A stretch of DNA of 64,000 nucleotides from Candidatus Enterococcus leclercqii (GTDB taxonomy: Bacteria > Bacillota > Bacilli > Lactobacillales > Enterococcaceae). The notes beneath the pieces were generated by a model that made no database searches, was not told the origin of the DNA, and saw nothing but the letters and a program-made list of their open reading frames with translations. Below, piece by piece: positions 25,993-37,651 of this stretch; the first letter of the stretch is position 1; every line of letters starts with the position of its first letter. The stretch lies in contig NZ_MAEH01000010.1 of assembly GCF_009933135.1 (NCBI RefSeq), positions 114,293 through 178,292 on the forward strand, read 5' to 3'. A program made the translations under genes and the position numbers.

Positions 25993-26763
25993 ATGTCAAC
26001 GTTAGAAATCAAAAACCTGCACGTGTCCATCGAAGACAAAGAGATTTTAAAAGGAGTAGACTTGACTCTTAATACTGGCGAAATTCACGCTATCATGGGA
26101 CCAAACGGCACCGGTAAATCCACTTTATCGGCAGCTATCATGGGCAATCCCAACTATGAAGTAACCGAGGGCGAAATTTTGCTGGATGGCGAAAATGTTT
26201 TGGAGATGGAAGTCGACGAACGGGCTCGCTTAGGTCTGTTTTTAGCGATGCAATACCCATCTGAAATCCCCGGCATCACCAACGCTGAATTCATGAGAGC
26301 AGCGATCAATGCCAAGCGAGAAGAAGATGACAAACTGAGTGTTATGCAATTTTTGAAGAAATTAGATAAAAAGATGGACCTGTTGAACATGCCTGAAGAA
26401 ATGGCAGAACGTTATTTGAATGAAGGCTTTTCCGGTGGTGAAAAGAAGCGCAATGAAATCCTGCAACTGTTGATGCTGGAACCAAAATTCGCTATTTTGG
26501 ACGAAATCGACTCCGGCTTGGACATTGATGCTTTGAAAGTTGTTGCTAAAGGGGTCAATGAAATGCGTGGTGCTGACTTTGGCGCCTTGATCATCACCCA
26601 TTACCAACGATTGTTGAATTACATCACACCAGATGTGGTGCATATTATGATGGACGGCCGTGTCGTATTGACCGGTGATGCTGATTTAGCTCGGCGTCTG
26701 GAAGCTGAAGGCTATGCAGGCATCAGTGAAGAATTAGGTATCGAATACAAAGAAGAAGTGTAA
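25993..26763 (+). CDS. sufC: Fe-S cluster assembly ATPase SufC
   Basis: A 256-residue soluble ABC ATPase: Walker A GPNGTGKSTL, signature FSGGEKKRNEI, Walker B FAILDEIDSGLD. SufC partners with SufB and SufD in the scaffold that builds Fe-S clusters. It opens the sufCDSUB operon, preceded by GGAGGG, and lies behind the Fur-box promoter. Confidence 0.98.
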   Translation: MSTLEIKNLHVSIEDKEILKGVDLTLNTGEIHAIMGPNGTGKSTLSAAIMGNPNYEVTEGEILLDGENVLEMEVDERARLGLFLAMQYPSEIPGITNAEFMRAAINAKREEDDKLSVMQFLKKLDKKMDLLNMPEEMAERYLNEGFSGGEKKRNEILQLLMLEPKFAILDEIDSGLDIDALKVVAKGVNEMRGADFGALIITHYQRLLNYITPDVVHIMMDGRVVLTGDADLARRLEAEGYAGISEELGIEYKEEV

Positions 26764-26776
26764 GGGGGCATTTGAC

Positions 26777-29761
<2,985 letters not shown>

Positions 29762-29777
29762 GGAGTGAAACAGCACA

Positions 29778-31178
29778 ATGGCTGATATGATTTTACCTGA
29801 TTCAGAAGAATACAAATACGGCTTTCATGATGACATCAAACCGGTTTTTACCACAGGTGACGGTCTCTCAGAAGAAGTTATCCGCCAGATTTCTGCTGCC
29901 AAAGATGAACCGGAATGGATGTTGGACTTCCGTCTGCAATCATTGAAAACCTTCAATGAGATGGAAATGCCCAAATACGGTCCTGACCTCAGCGAACTGG
30001 ATTTTGACAAGATTAATTACTTTATCCGGTCTTCCGATCGCAAGGCCCGCAGCTGGGATGACGTACCAGAAGACATCAAAAACACCTTTGAACGTCTGGG
30101 AATTCCAGAAGCGGAACGTGCGTATCTGGCCGGTGCCTCTGCCCAATATGAATCAGAAGTGGTTTACCATAACATGAAAGAAGAATTTGAACAGTTGGGC
30201 ATCATCTTCACCGATACAGATTCGGCGTTGAAGGAATACCCAGAACTATTCAAAGAATACTTTGGGACTCTTGTGCCACCAAAAGACAATAAACTAGCGG
30301 CCCTAAACTCGGCAGCTTGGTCTGGCGGTACCTTTATCTACGTACCAAAAGGTGTTCGCACCGATATTCCAATCCAGTCCTACTTCCGAATCAACGCCGA
30401 AAATACCGGACAGTTTGAACGGACACTGATCATTGTAGACGAAGGCGCCAGCATCAATTACGTGGAAGGTTGTACCGCACCGACCTATTCTAGCGACTCA
30501 CTACACGCAGCAGTGGTAGAAGTCTTCGTCAAAAAAGATGGCTACATGCGCTATACTACCATCCAAAACTGGTCCAACAACGTTTATTCCCTTGAAACCA
30601 AGCGCGGTGTTGCATACGAAAACGCCACGATGGAATGGGTGGACGGCAACCTGGGCTCCAAAGTTACAATGAAATACCCAAGTGTCTATATGAACGGTCG
30701 CGGTGCTCGTGGCACAATGCTGAGTATCGCAGTTGCCGGAAAAGGCATCGTCTTAGATAACGGCGCCCGCATGATTCATAATGCGGAAGACACCTCGTCA
30801 ACAATCATCTCCAAATCAATTTCCAAAGATGGTGGGGAAGTCGATTATCGTGGGGAAGTCCGCTTCGGTGAAAACTCCGCTGGTTCCAAATCCCATATTG
30901 AATGTGACACCATCATCATGGATGACCTGTCGAAATCTGACACGATTCCTTACAACAAAATCTTAAACCACGACGTCACTCTCGAACACGAAGCCAAGGT
31001 CTCCAAGATCTCCGAAGACCAACTCTTCTACCTAATGAGCCGTGGCCTCAGCGAACAAGAGGCTACAGAAATGATTGTCATGGGCTTTGTCGAACCATTC
31101 ACCAAAGAACTTCCAATGGAATACGCAGTCGAAATGAACCGACTGATTAGTATGGAAATGGAAGGGTCTGTGGGCTAA
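29778..31178 (+). CDS. sufB: Fe-S cluster assembly scaffold SufB
   Basis: A 466-residue SufB, the main scaffold subunit: [29 protein letters not shown] with a conserved cysteine, [18 protein letters not shown] and [18 protein letters not shown]. It is the last gene of sufCDSUB, and the operon ends at a good hairpin 12 bases later. Its product serves asrABC and sdaA, which need 4Fe-4S clusters. Confidence 0.98.
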   Translation: MADMILPDSEEYKYGFHDDIKPVFTTGDGLSEEVIRQISAAKDEPEWMLDFRLQSLKTFNEMEMPKYGPDLSELDFDKINYFIRSSDRKARSWDDVPEDIKNTFERLGIPEAERAYLAGASAQYESEVVYHNMKEEFEQLGIIFTDTDSALKEYPELFKEYFGTLVPPKDNKLAALNSAAWSGGTFIYVPKGVRTDIPIQSYFRINAENTGQFERTLIIVDEGASINYVEGCTAPTYSSDSLHAAVVEVFVKKDGYMRYTTIQNWSNNVYSLETKRGVAYENATMEWVDGNLGSKVTMKYPSVYMNGRGARGTMLSIAVAGKGIVLDNGARMIHNAEDTSSTIISKSISKDGGEVDYRGEVRFGENSAGSKSHIECDTIIMDDLSKSDTIPYNKILNHDVTLEHEAKVSKISEDQLFYLMSRGLSEQEATEMIVMGFVEPFTKELPMEYAVEMNRLISMEMEGSVG

Positions 31179-31189
31179 GTGCAAAATTG

Positions 31190-31230
31190 AAGCTAGAACC
31201 TTTGAGAGATAGGGCTTCTAGCTTTTTTTG
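31190..31230 (+). terminator. Terminator of the suf operon
   Basis: AAGCTAGAA (31190-31198) pairs with TTCTAGCTT (31216-31224), followed by T residues. Confidence 0.9.
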
Positions 31231-31243
31231 TATGTAGTTTGCA

Positions 31244-31284
31244 TATAATGACCGATATTAAAAATCACCTTCGTTTGATATAAT
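31244..31284 (+). promoter_or_regulatory. Two TATAAT boxes upstream of the helicase gene
   Basis: TATAAT occurs at 31244-31249 and 31279-31284. Neither has a good -35 hexamer at 17 bases. At least one probably serves the helicase gene, which starts at 31315. Confidence 0.45.
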
Positions 31285-31314
31285 GTGTTATATAAAGCGG
31301 AATCGAGGCGGTAT

Positions 31315-33993
31315 ATGATGTTTTCAATATACATGAACGGACAGGATAAAACGAACCAAATAACGGATTGGAGATTATGGAGTAAAGAAAATCAATTGAT
31401 GGTAACCGTAGATTTTCCGTCTGGTAAATCATTCACAAAGCCGTTAGACTTTTGTAGAATTATGCCTCAGCAAGAAATACGAGCAGGACTTTTATCTAGA
31501 GAAGGAAATGTTTATCAACAAATAGATAAAGCAATTGAGTACGGAGGTAAATATATTGTTGTAAACTATCAGAGTGATCAAAAAAAATATGTTATGAAGT
31601 CAGAAAATGTGAATGTTATTGAGAGTTCTAATTTTAAAAATGAAAAGGTATTTTCTTACTTTACTGAAGTTGTAAAGGAGCGTGTACTTCAAGCTAGTTC
31701 ATCAAAGAGGACTATGGTTGAAAATATAGAGAGACAATTAAAAAAAATTATTCCCTATGAAGGAACAGCTCTACATGCGTATTGCTATGGTAAGAACGAA
31801 ATTAGAGATTCTTTGGAGCATTTTATTTTTCCCTTTGGATTGAACGAGAGTCAATTAGAGGCGGTTGAAAATGCCTTTTCCTCCCAGGTTAGCATTATTG
31901 AAGGACCTCCGGGTACAGGAAAGACCCAAACTATTTTAAACATTATTGCTAATATTTTAGTGAATAAAAAATCTGTTGCAATTGTTTCAAATAATAATCC
32001 CGCAGTTGAAAATGTGTATGAAAAGATGGCAAAAAAAGATTTGGACTATCTTGTCGCCAAATTAGGTAGTTCAAAGAATAAGGCGGATTTTTTTTCGGAT
32101 ATAACGAAAGTGCCGCTTTATAATCATGAATCTGTAGAAATTTCCATAAAAGAAATCGATAATATATTAATGGAATTGAAAACAAGTCTTGCTGCACAAA
32201 ATAAGGTGGCGAAGTTGACTGCAGAAATCAATGAACTGCTTGTTGAAAAAGAGTACTTAGAGGAATGGCATAAGGAAAGTGAAAGTGTAAATTTAATTGA
32301 TGTTAATCGATACAAGCTGAGTCCGGAAAAAACGTCTGATTTACTTGCTTACATGAGTTACCTTTCTCAAAAAAAGTTTTCTTTTAAGGAACGATTCCGG
32401 TTATTGTTAGAATTTAGGATATTTAAAACCAAATTTTTAGATATTTACACCGATCGAATAAGTTTCATTTATTCTCTGCAGTTCTATTACTATGAAAAAA
32501 TGCTGCGTCAAAAAAATCAGCAGTTACAAAAATATGAGAAAGAGTTACAAAAAAATCAATTCAAAAAATTACTAGAAGATTTGACGAATAAATCAATGCA
32601 ATATCTTAAGCAACAATTATCAATTACAATTCCATCGAATTCAAATTTTACTATGAGTAACTACAAGAAGAATTTCAGCAGTTTTATTAAACGATTTCCT
32701 GTAATCGGTAGTAGCACACATTCAATCATCAATTCGATAGCAGAAGGCGCCGTATTGGACTATGTTATTATTGACGAAGCCTCACAACAAGATATTGTTC
32801 CAGGAATTTTGTGTCTGGGCTGTGCAAAGAATATTATTGTCGTGGGTGATCGCAAACAACTTCCCCATATACCCGAAAAGTCAGAAATGGTAGCGCCTTC
32901 TGATTGTTACTCATGTACAAAATATAGTCTGCTTGATTCTTTTGTGAAGGTATTTAAGGAAAACGTGCCTATAACTTTATTGAAGGAACACTATAGATGT
33001 CATCCCAAAATTATCCAATTTTGTAATCAGCAGTTTTACAATAACCAACTTATACCAATGACTTTAGACGAAGGAGAATCATCAATTGAGTTAGTTATTA
33101 CATCGAAAGGAAATCATACAAGAAATCTAACTAACTTGAGGGAAATCGAGTCTCTAATGGAAGTCGGTTGGTCTGATGAAAAAGAAATCGGATTTATTGC
33201 CCCATATAATAATCAAGTGAATTTGGCAGGAAATTATTTGCCAGAAGAGTTTACTAGGGCAACAATTCACAAATTTCAAGGTAGGGAATGTAAAGAGATT
33301 GTTTTTTCAACAGTGTTGGACAAGAAGAAAACTAGCCAAGAATCTATCAATTTTGTTGATAATCCCTATTTGGTAAATGTAGCTGTTTCAAGAGCTATCA
33401 ATAAATTTACTTTAGTAACTGGAGACAACGTATTTACAAAAAATAATCAAAGTTTAGCGGCCTTAGTTAGATATATTAAGTATTACGCTTCTGATGGATA
33501 TGTTTATAATAGCCCAGTGATCTCTGCGTTTGACTTATTATACAAAGAATATGATCGTTCTCTGGAAAGGCTAAACAGTCGATTGATTCTAAAGGATTCT
33601 CGTTTCAAATCTGAGCAAATTATGGCTTCTTTGTTGAGAGATATTTTAATAACTAGTGAGTATGCTTCTTTGATGTTTCACATGCAGATTGATTTGATTC
33701 AACTTGTTTCAATTAAAAATAGTTCATTTACTAATCGAGAAATAGAATTTATGAAGCAAAAGGCGAGCTGTGATTTTGTCATTTATTATAAGGTCGGGAA
33801 GAATCCTATAGGAGTAATCGAGGTTGATGGGGGAAGTCATGATGAGAAGGTGCAACAAGAACGCGATACACTTAAAAACCTTATTTTGGAAAAGACTAAA
33901 ATTCCTTTGCTTAGGTTGAAGACAACAGAGGGAAATATTGAGAGAAAGACAAAAGTATTTTTAAGCGAATGTATCATTAAGAGTAGTATTTAA
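31315..33993 (+). CDS. SF1 (Upf1/COG1112-like) helicase with C-terminal DUF2726 nuclease-like domain
   Basis: An 892-residue protein. About residues 1-110 are an N-terminal domain I do not recognise. The helicase core follows: Walker A GPPGTGKTQT (Lys203), a variable helical insertion at about 260-450, Walker B VIIDEASQQD (Asp487), GDRKQLPHIPE near 511, EHYRCHPKI, IGFIAPYNNQV, HKFQGRECKEIVFST and NVAVSRAINKFTLVTGDN. This is the AAA_11/AAA_12 arrangement. The C-terminus CDFVIYYKV...VIEVDGGSHDE (Asp820, Glu836, Asp838) is DUF2726-like, related to Vsr/PD-(D/E)xK nucleases. The ATG at 31315 follows GAGGCGG; 31318 is also possible. The region is visibly A+T-rich (18 G+C in 32461-32520 against 28 in 30001-30060), suggesting transfer. 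A solitary helicase-nuclease is a plausible anti-phage defence gene; that is inference. Confidence 0.85.
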   Translation: MMFSIYMNGQDKTNQITDWRLWSKENQLMVTVDFPSGKSFTKPLDFCRIMPQQEIRAGLLSREGNVYQQIDKAIEYGGKYIVVNYQSDQKKYVMKSENVNVIESSNFKNEKVFSYFTEVVKERVLQASSSKRTMVENIERQLKKIIPYEGTALHAYCYGKNEIRDSLEHFIFPFGLNESQLEAVENAFSSQVSIIEGPPGTGKTQTILNIIANILVNKKSVAIVSNNNPAVENVYEKMAKKDLDYLVAKLGSSKNKADFFSDITKVPLYNHESVEISIKEIDNILMELKTSLAAQNKVAKLTAEINELLVEKEYLEEWHKESESVNLIDVNRYKLSPEKTSDLLAYMSYLSQKKFSFKERFRLLLEFRIFKTKFLDIYTDRISFIYSLQFYYYEKMLRQKNQQLQKYEKELQKNQFKKLLEDLTNKSMQYLKQQLSITIPSNSNFTMSNYKKNFSSFIKRFPVIGSSTHSIINSIAEGAVLDYVIIDEASQQDIVPGILCLGCAKNIIVVGDRKQLPHIPEKSEMVAPSDCYSCTKYSLLDSFVKVFKENVPITLLKEHYRCHPKIIQFCNQQFYNNQLIPMTLDEGESSIELVITSKGNHTRNLTNLREIESLMEVGWSDEKEIGFIAPYNNQVNLAGNYLPEEFTRATIHKFQGRECKEIVFSTVLDKKKTSQESINFVDNPYLVNVAVSRAINKFTLVTGDNVFTKNNQSLAALVRYIKYYASDGYVYNSPVISAFDLLYKEYDRSLERLNSRLILKDSRFKSEQIMASLLRDILITSEYASLMFHMQIDLIQLVSIKNSSFTNREIEFMKQKASCDFVIYYKVGKNPIGVIEVDGGSHDEKVQQERDTLKNLILEKTKIPLLRLKTTEGNIERKTKVFLSECIIKSSI

Positions 33994-34094
33994 GATGGTT
34001 AGGCAAACTGACTTAGAAATTGCTACTATCCTTAAGCTATGATTTTGTTAAGGACACCACAGCCTATTTGTAATAATTAGCATCTTTAAAATCA

Positions 34095-34128
34095 AGGAGT
34101 GCTGCCTTTTGGTAGTGCTCCTTTTTTT
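34095..34128 (+). terminator. Terminator after the helicase gene
   Basis: AGGAGTGCTGCC (34095-34106) pairs with GGTAGTGCTCCT (34111-34122) using three G-T wobbles, followed by seven T. Confidence 0.85.
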
Positions 34129-34251
34129 GACGAATGATAAATCGTGGGGACACTGTAAACGTGGTTTGTCAGTTTCCCGAGATATGTTTGTCTTTCGTGG
34201 GTAGAATACTAAGCGGCGTCTCACTTCTTAAAAAAATTCTCGATTTTGTAT

Positions 34252-34279
34252 ATTCATACAGGAAAAATGAATGTATAAT
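34252..34279 (+). promoter_or_regulatory. Promoter with inverted repeat upstream of the YfcC gene
   Basis: TATTCA (34251-34256), a 17-base spacer and TATAAT (34274-34279). ATTCAT (34252-34257) and ATGAAT (34267-34272) form an inverted repeat across the spacer. These half-sites resemble, weakly, the TGAAT/ATTCA halves of arginine (ArgR) boxes. The rest of the 384-base gap shows only the upstream terminator. Confidence 0.45.
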
Positions 34280-34377
34280 AACAAGGACAAACTTTTGGCC
34301 GTCTGCTAGGCGGTTGTCTAAAAATGGTCGGAAGGCTGCTAGGCACTGGATGACTGAAGATGAGAAAGGAAAAGAAG

Positions 34378-36099
34378 ATGACGACAAAAAAACGTGACCT
34401 CACGAAAATGAAGACACCCCATACCTACGTAATCATTTTTGCGGTAGTGGTGCTGGCTTGGATACTGACTTTTTTGGTACCAGCAGGTAAGTTTTCCACA
34501 GAAGATGTGGAATATCAAGATGCCAATGGAGATACCAAGACGCGGACAGTATTGAAGCAGGAGACTTTCCGCTATGATTACAATCTGGACAAGGACTTCG
34601 TTTATCAGCAACTGGAAGAGTTGGCACAAGAGCCGGCAGAACTAGAAAAGCTGGACGTGGATCAAGAACAACTGGAAGCTGTTTTGGCAGAAGGGGAAGA
34701 CAAGCTGGACCAGGGACAACTGGACGGCGTCAATCTGACCGATGATACCTTATACGAGTTGTATGGGGACAAAATTTACGACAAATCTGAGAAACTGCAT
34801 AAGACTGCAAAAATCTGGGGAACCGATGATTTCGGTGGCTTCGGCTTTTTGAACTTCATCTTTGAAGGGCTGGTATCTGGTGATAAATATGGTTCGGCAG
34901 TCGGAATCGCAGCACTGATTTTGGTGGTCGGCGGGGCCTTTGGAATCATCATGCGCACTGGAGCCATTGATGCTGGGATTTACGCATTTATTTCTAAAAC
35001 CAAGGGATTGGAACGCTTAGCAATTCCGTTGTTGTTCTTCGCCTTTTCTTTTGGCGGGGCGACTTTTGGGATGGCCGAAGAAGTGATTCCCTTCTCGATG
35101 GTAATGGTACCTTTTGTGATTGCGCTGGGGTATGACTCTATTGTGGCGGTGACAGTGACTTACGTGGCTTCGCAGGTGGGGAATGCCGCCAGTTGGATGA
35201 GCCCGTTTTCCGTAGCCGTAGCCCAAGGGATTGCCGGCGTACCGGTACTTTCAGGTGCTAGCTTCCGTTTAGTTATGTGGTTTGTAATCACGGCACTGTC
35301 CGCGACTTATCTGAGTATTTATGCGGAGCGGATCCGGAAAAATCCGTTGCGATCAGAAGTGTATGAATCCGATGACTACTTCCGCAACCATATCCAAAAA
35401 ACGGCAGAAGAAAATAAGCCATTTCTTTTAGGACACAAACTGATCTTGTTGGAAATGCTGGCGGTTTTGATTTGGATTGTCTGGGGTGTAACCCAAAAAG
35501 GTTATTACATTCCGGAAATTGCCTCTCAGTTTTTCGTGATGGGACTGGCAGCCGGTATTCTGGCAGTCATTTTCAAGCTAGATGACATGGGTATTAACGA
35601 TATTGCCAAAGCTTTCCAATCCGGTGCGGCAGATTTGGCCGGAACTGCTATCGTGGTAGGGATGGCTAAGGGGATTCTCCTGGTATTGGGTGGCTCTGAG
35701 CCAAACATGCCTTCTGCACTGAACACGATTCTCCACAGTATTGGCGGCCTATTGAATGGTGTACCAGCAATGATTGGCGCTTGGGTAATGTATATCTTCC
35801 AAAGCCTCTTCAATCTCGTGGTCACTTCAAACTCTGGTCAGGCTGCTTTGACGATGCCGATTATGGCACCTTTGGCAGATTTGGTGGGTGTTTCACGGCA
35901 GATCGCCGTCCTGGCTTATCAGCTGGGTGCCGGTTTCGTGGATGCCTTCACGCCAGTTTCCGCCAGCCTGATTGGTGTGTTGGGGGTTGCTCGAATCGAA
36001 TGGGCGAAATGGGCAAAATTCCAGATTAAGATGCAAGGTTTCTTCTTTATTTTGGGCTCTATCTTTATCTTTATTGCCATTGCTATCGGCCTTCAATAA
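34378..36099 (+). CDS. YfcC-family membrane transporter
   Basis: A 573-residue polytopic protein of the YfcC family (IT superfamily), with FLVPAGKF in the first membrane region, FAFSFGGATFGMAEEVIPFSMVMVPF, and SNSGQAALTMPIMAPLADLVGVSRQ. Family members are predicted carboxylate or basic amino acid transporters; some sit with arginine deiminase genes. Between the first and second hydrophobic segments lies an acidic, largely helical loop of about 100 residues (QLEELAQEPAELEKLD and so on), longer than I expect for the family core and probably extracytoplasmic. The ATG at 34378 follows AAAGGA; 34360 lacks one. It is monocistronic with a good terminator, and the substrate is unknown. Confidence 0.85.
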   Translation: MTTKKRDLTKMKTPHTYVIIFAVVVLAWILTFLVPAGKFSTEDVEYQDANGDTKTRTVLKQETFRYDYNLDKDFVYQQLEELAQEPAELEKLDVDQEQLEAVLAEGEDKLDQGQLDGVNLTDDTLYELYGDKIYDKSEKLHKTAKIWGTDDFGGFGFLNFIFEGLVSGDKYGSAVGIAALILVVGGAFGIIMRTGAIDAGIYAFISKTKGLERLAIPLLFFAFSFGGATFGMAEEVIPFSMVMVPFVIALGYDSIVAVTVTYVASQVGNAASWMSPFSVAVAQGIAGVPVLSGASFRLVMWFVITALSATYLSIYAERIRKNPLRSEVYESDDYFRNHIQKTAEENKPFLLGHKLILLEMLAVLIWIVWGVTQKGYYIPEIASQFFVMGLAAGILAVIFKLDDMGINDIAKAFQSGAADLAGTAIVVGMAKGILLVLGGSEPNMPSALNTILHSIGGLLNGVPAMIGAWVMYIFQSLFNLVVTSNSGQAALTMPIMAPLADLVGVSRQIAVLAYQLGAGFVDAFTPVSASLIGVLGVARIEWAKWAKFQIKMQGFFFILGSIFIFIAIAIGLQ

Positions 36100-36112
36100 C
36101 ATAAATGAACTT

Positions 36113-36149
36113 GCTGCAGACAGCTCCTTTGTTTGTCTGCAGCTTTTTT
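36113..36149 (+). terminator. Terminator after the YfcC gene
   Basis: GCTGCAGACA (36113-36122) pairs with TGTCTGCAGC (36134-36143), followed by six T. The rest of the gap to ppk2 shows nothing I can name. Confidence 0.92.
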
Positions 36150-36421
36150 GATTTGACAAAGCTATTAGCAGATACTTTATACATATCTTCTGACAAGTAA
36201 TCAAATGCTTGTTGTTGTTCTGAATTTTTTTACGATGAGGCGTCTTTCTCTCTGTGTTTGGATAATGAAAATTATGTTCTGGTATCTTTTCTTCATTCAA
36301 GTCGATAGTAGATGATTTTGGCAGGCTTGTTGTCATATCTTTTTTCAAAACGACACAATCAAGCTATACTCGAAGTACCAGCCCCTGGAAATGACAGCAG
36401 ATGCTAAAAGGAGGAGATAGG

Positions 36422-37303
36422 ATGCAAGCAGAACAGGAATTTCGCGTAGACGGCAGCCAAAAGATCAAGCTCAAGGACTTGGCTACTGCTCCTGCCAAAG
36501 AGGTGGATAAAGAAAAGGTTAAAGCCGAGATCCAAAAAGACATCAAAAAGCTAAAAGAAAATCAGGAAATGCTGTACGCTCAGGACCGTCGCGGAGTGTT
36601 GATTGTTTTTCAGGCAATGGATGCAGCAGGTAAAGATTCAATGATCGAGCATGTCATGAGTGGTGTCAATCCTCAGGGCACCAGTGTCACTAGTTTCAAG
36701 GCGCCTTCTACACTGGAGTTGGATCATGATTACCTGTGGCGAATTCACACGCAAATCCCCCAACGTGGTGATATCAAGATTTTCAACCGTTCGCATTATG
36801 AAGATGTCTTGATTGCCCGTGTCCATCCCGAGATTCTGGTAGGTAATCATCTACCAGGAATCAACAGCGTCGAAGATATCAAAGAAAGTCTTTACGAAAA
36901 ACGGTATCAGCATATCCGCCATTTCGAAGACTATCTAGCTGATGAGGGTTTTGTGATCTTGAAGTTTTTCCTCCACCTCTCCAAAAAAGAACAGAAGAAC
37001 CGTTTTGTCCGTCGCATCGAGATTCCAGAAAAAAATTGGAAGTTTTCCGAAGCCGATGTTACAGAACGCCAATACTGGGACGACTATCAGAAAGCTTATG
37101 AAAAAGCGATCAATGCCACAGCAACGAAGGAAAATCCCTGGTATGTGATTCCCGCTGACGACAAGTGGTATTCACGCTACCTAGTGTCGGAGATTTTGAA
37201 TGAACGGATCAAAGAGATGAAACTGAGCTATCCCGAAGTCACTGATGCCAGAAGAGCTGAACTGCAGACAATCTTGGCAAAGCTGGAAGATGGTGAAGAT
37301 TGA
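36422..37303 (+). CDS. ppk2: Polyphosphate kinase 2 family protein
   Basis: A 293-residue single-domain PPK2. QAMDAAGKDSMIEHVMSG contains the Walker A loop (Lys71), and FNRSHYEDVLIARVHP is the Walker B/lid region. Short PPK2 enzymes transfer phosphate from polyphosphate to nucleotides (AMP/ADP or GDP), so this protein probably uses polyphosphate to charge nucleotides. Which nucleotide class it prefers cannot be read safely. ATG 36422 follows AAAGGAGGAGATAGG; an ATG at 36401 does not. It has its own terminator before ppx, so it is a neighbour of, but not in, the ppx-ppk1 operon. Confidence 0.92.
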   Translation: MQAEQEFRVDGSQKIKLKDLATAPAKEVDKEKVKAEIQKDIKKLKENQEMLYAQDRRGVLIVFQAMDAAGKDSMIEHVMSGVNPQGTSVTSFKAPSTLELDHDYLWRIHTQIPQRGDIKIFNRSHYEDVLIARVHPEILVGNHLPGINSVEDIKESLYEKRYQHIRHFEDYLADEGFVILKFFLHLSKKEQKNRFVRRIEIPEKNWKFSEADVTERQYWDDYQKAYEKAINATATKENPWYVIPADDKWYSRYLVSEILNERIKEMKLSYPEVTDARRAELQTILAKLEDGED

Positions 37304-37353
37304 AAAAAGTTGGCGTTAATCAGTCAACAATAAAAATAGTCAAGATTTGAAGA

Positions 37354-37417
37354 CCTGCCCTTGAAAACAGCCGTATCTCCGCCAATGTCGCGGAATGAGT
37401 TTTCTGGGTAGGCTTTT
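37354..37417 (+). terminator. Terminator after ppk2
   Basis: CCTGCCC and GAAAAC (37354-37368) pair with GTTTTC and GGGTAGG (37399-37412), with an internal small hairpin and a short T-run. Downstream, TATAAT at 37550-37555 is the probable -10 of ppx-ppk1, with a poor -35. Confidence 0.7.
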
Positions 37418-37651
37418 TGGTTTGGCTAATTGGTTAAAAAGGACCACAGAACAGTACAGCGAAACATAGAGCCAAGACAGTGCCACCGGAGCAAGTGGTT
37501 TAATTTCAATCTGACGGAGTTATCTTTTTTCTTTCAAAAATGGCTGGCGTATAATGAATGTAGTAAGTAAAGCGACCTGAGACAGTTTTTTAATCGCGGA
37601 GCTCCGTGCTTTCTAAAAACGTCTTTTGCAGATAGACGGGGAGGAAACCTT

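Noticed and set aside
31231..34094. Transposon or integrative element carrying the helicase gene
   Set aside because: I see no integrase, transposase, terminal repeats or target-site duplication at the edges of the A+T-rich segment.
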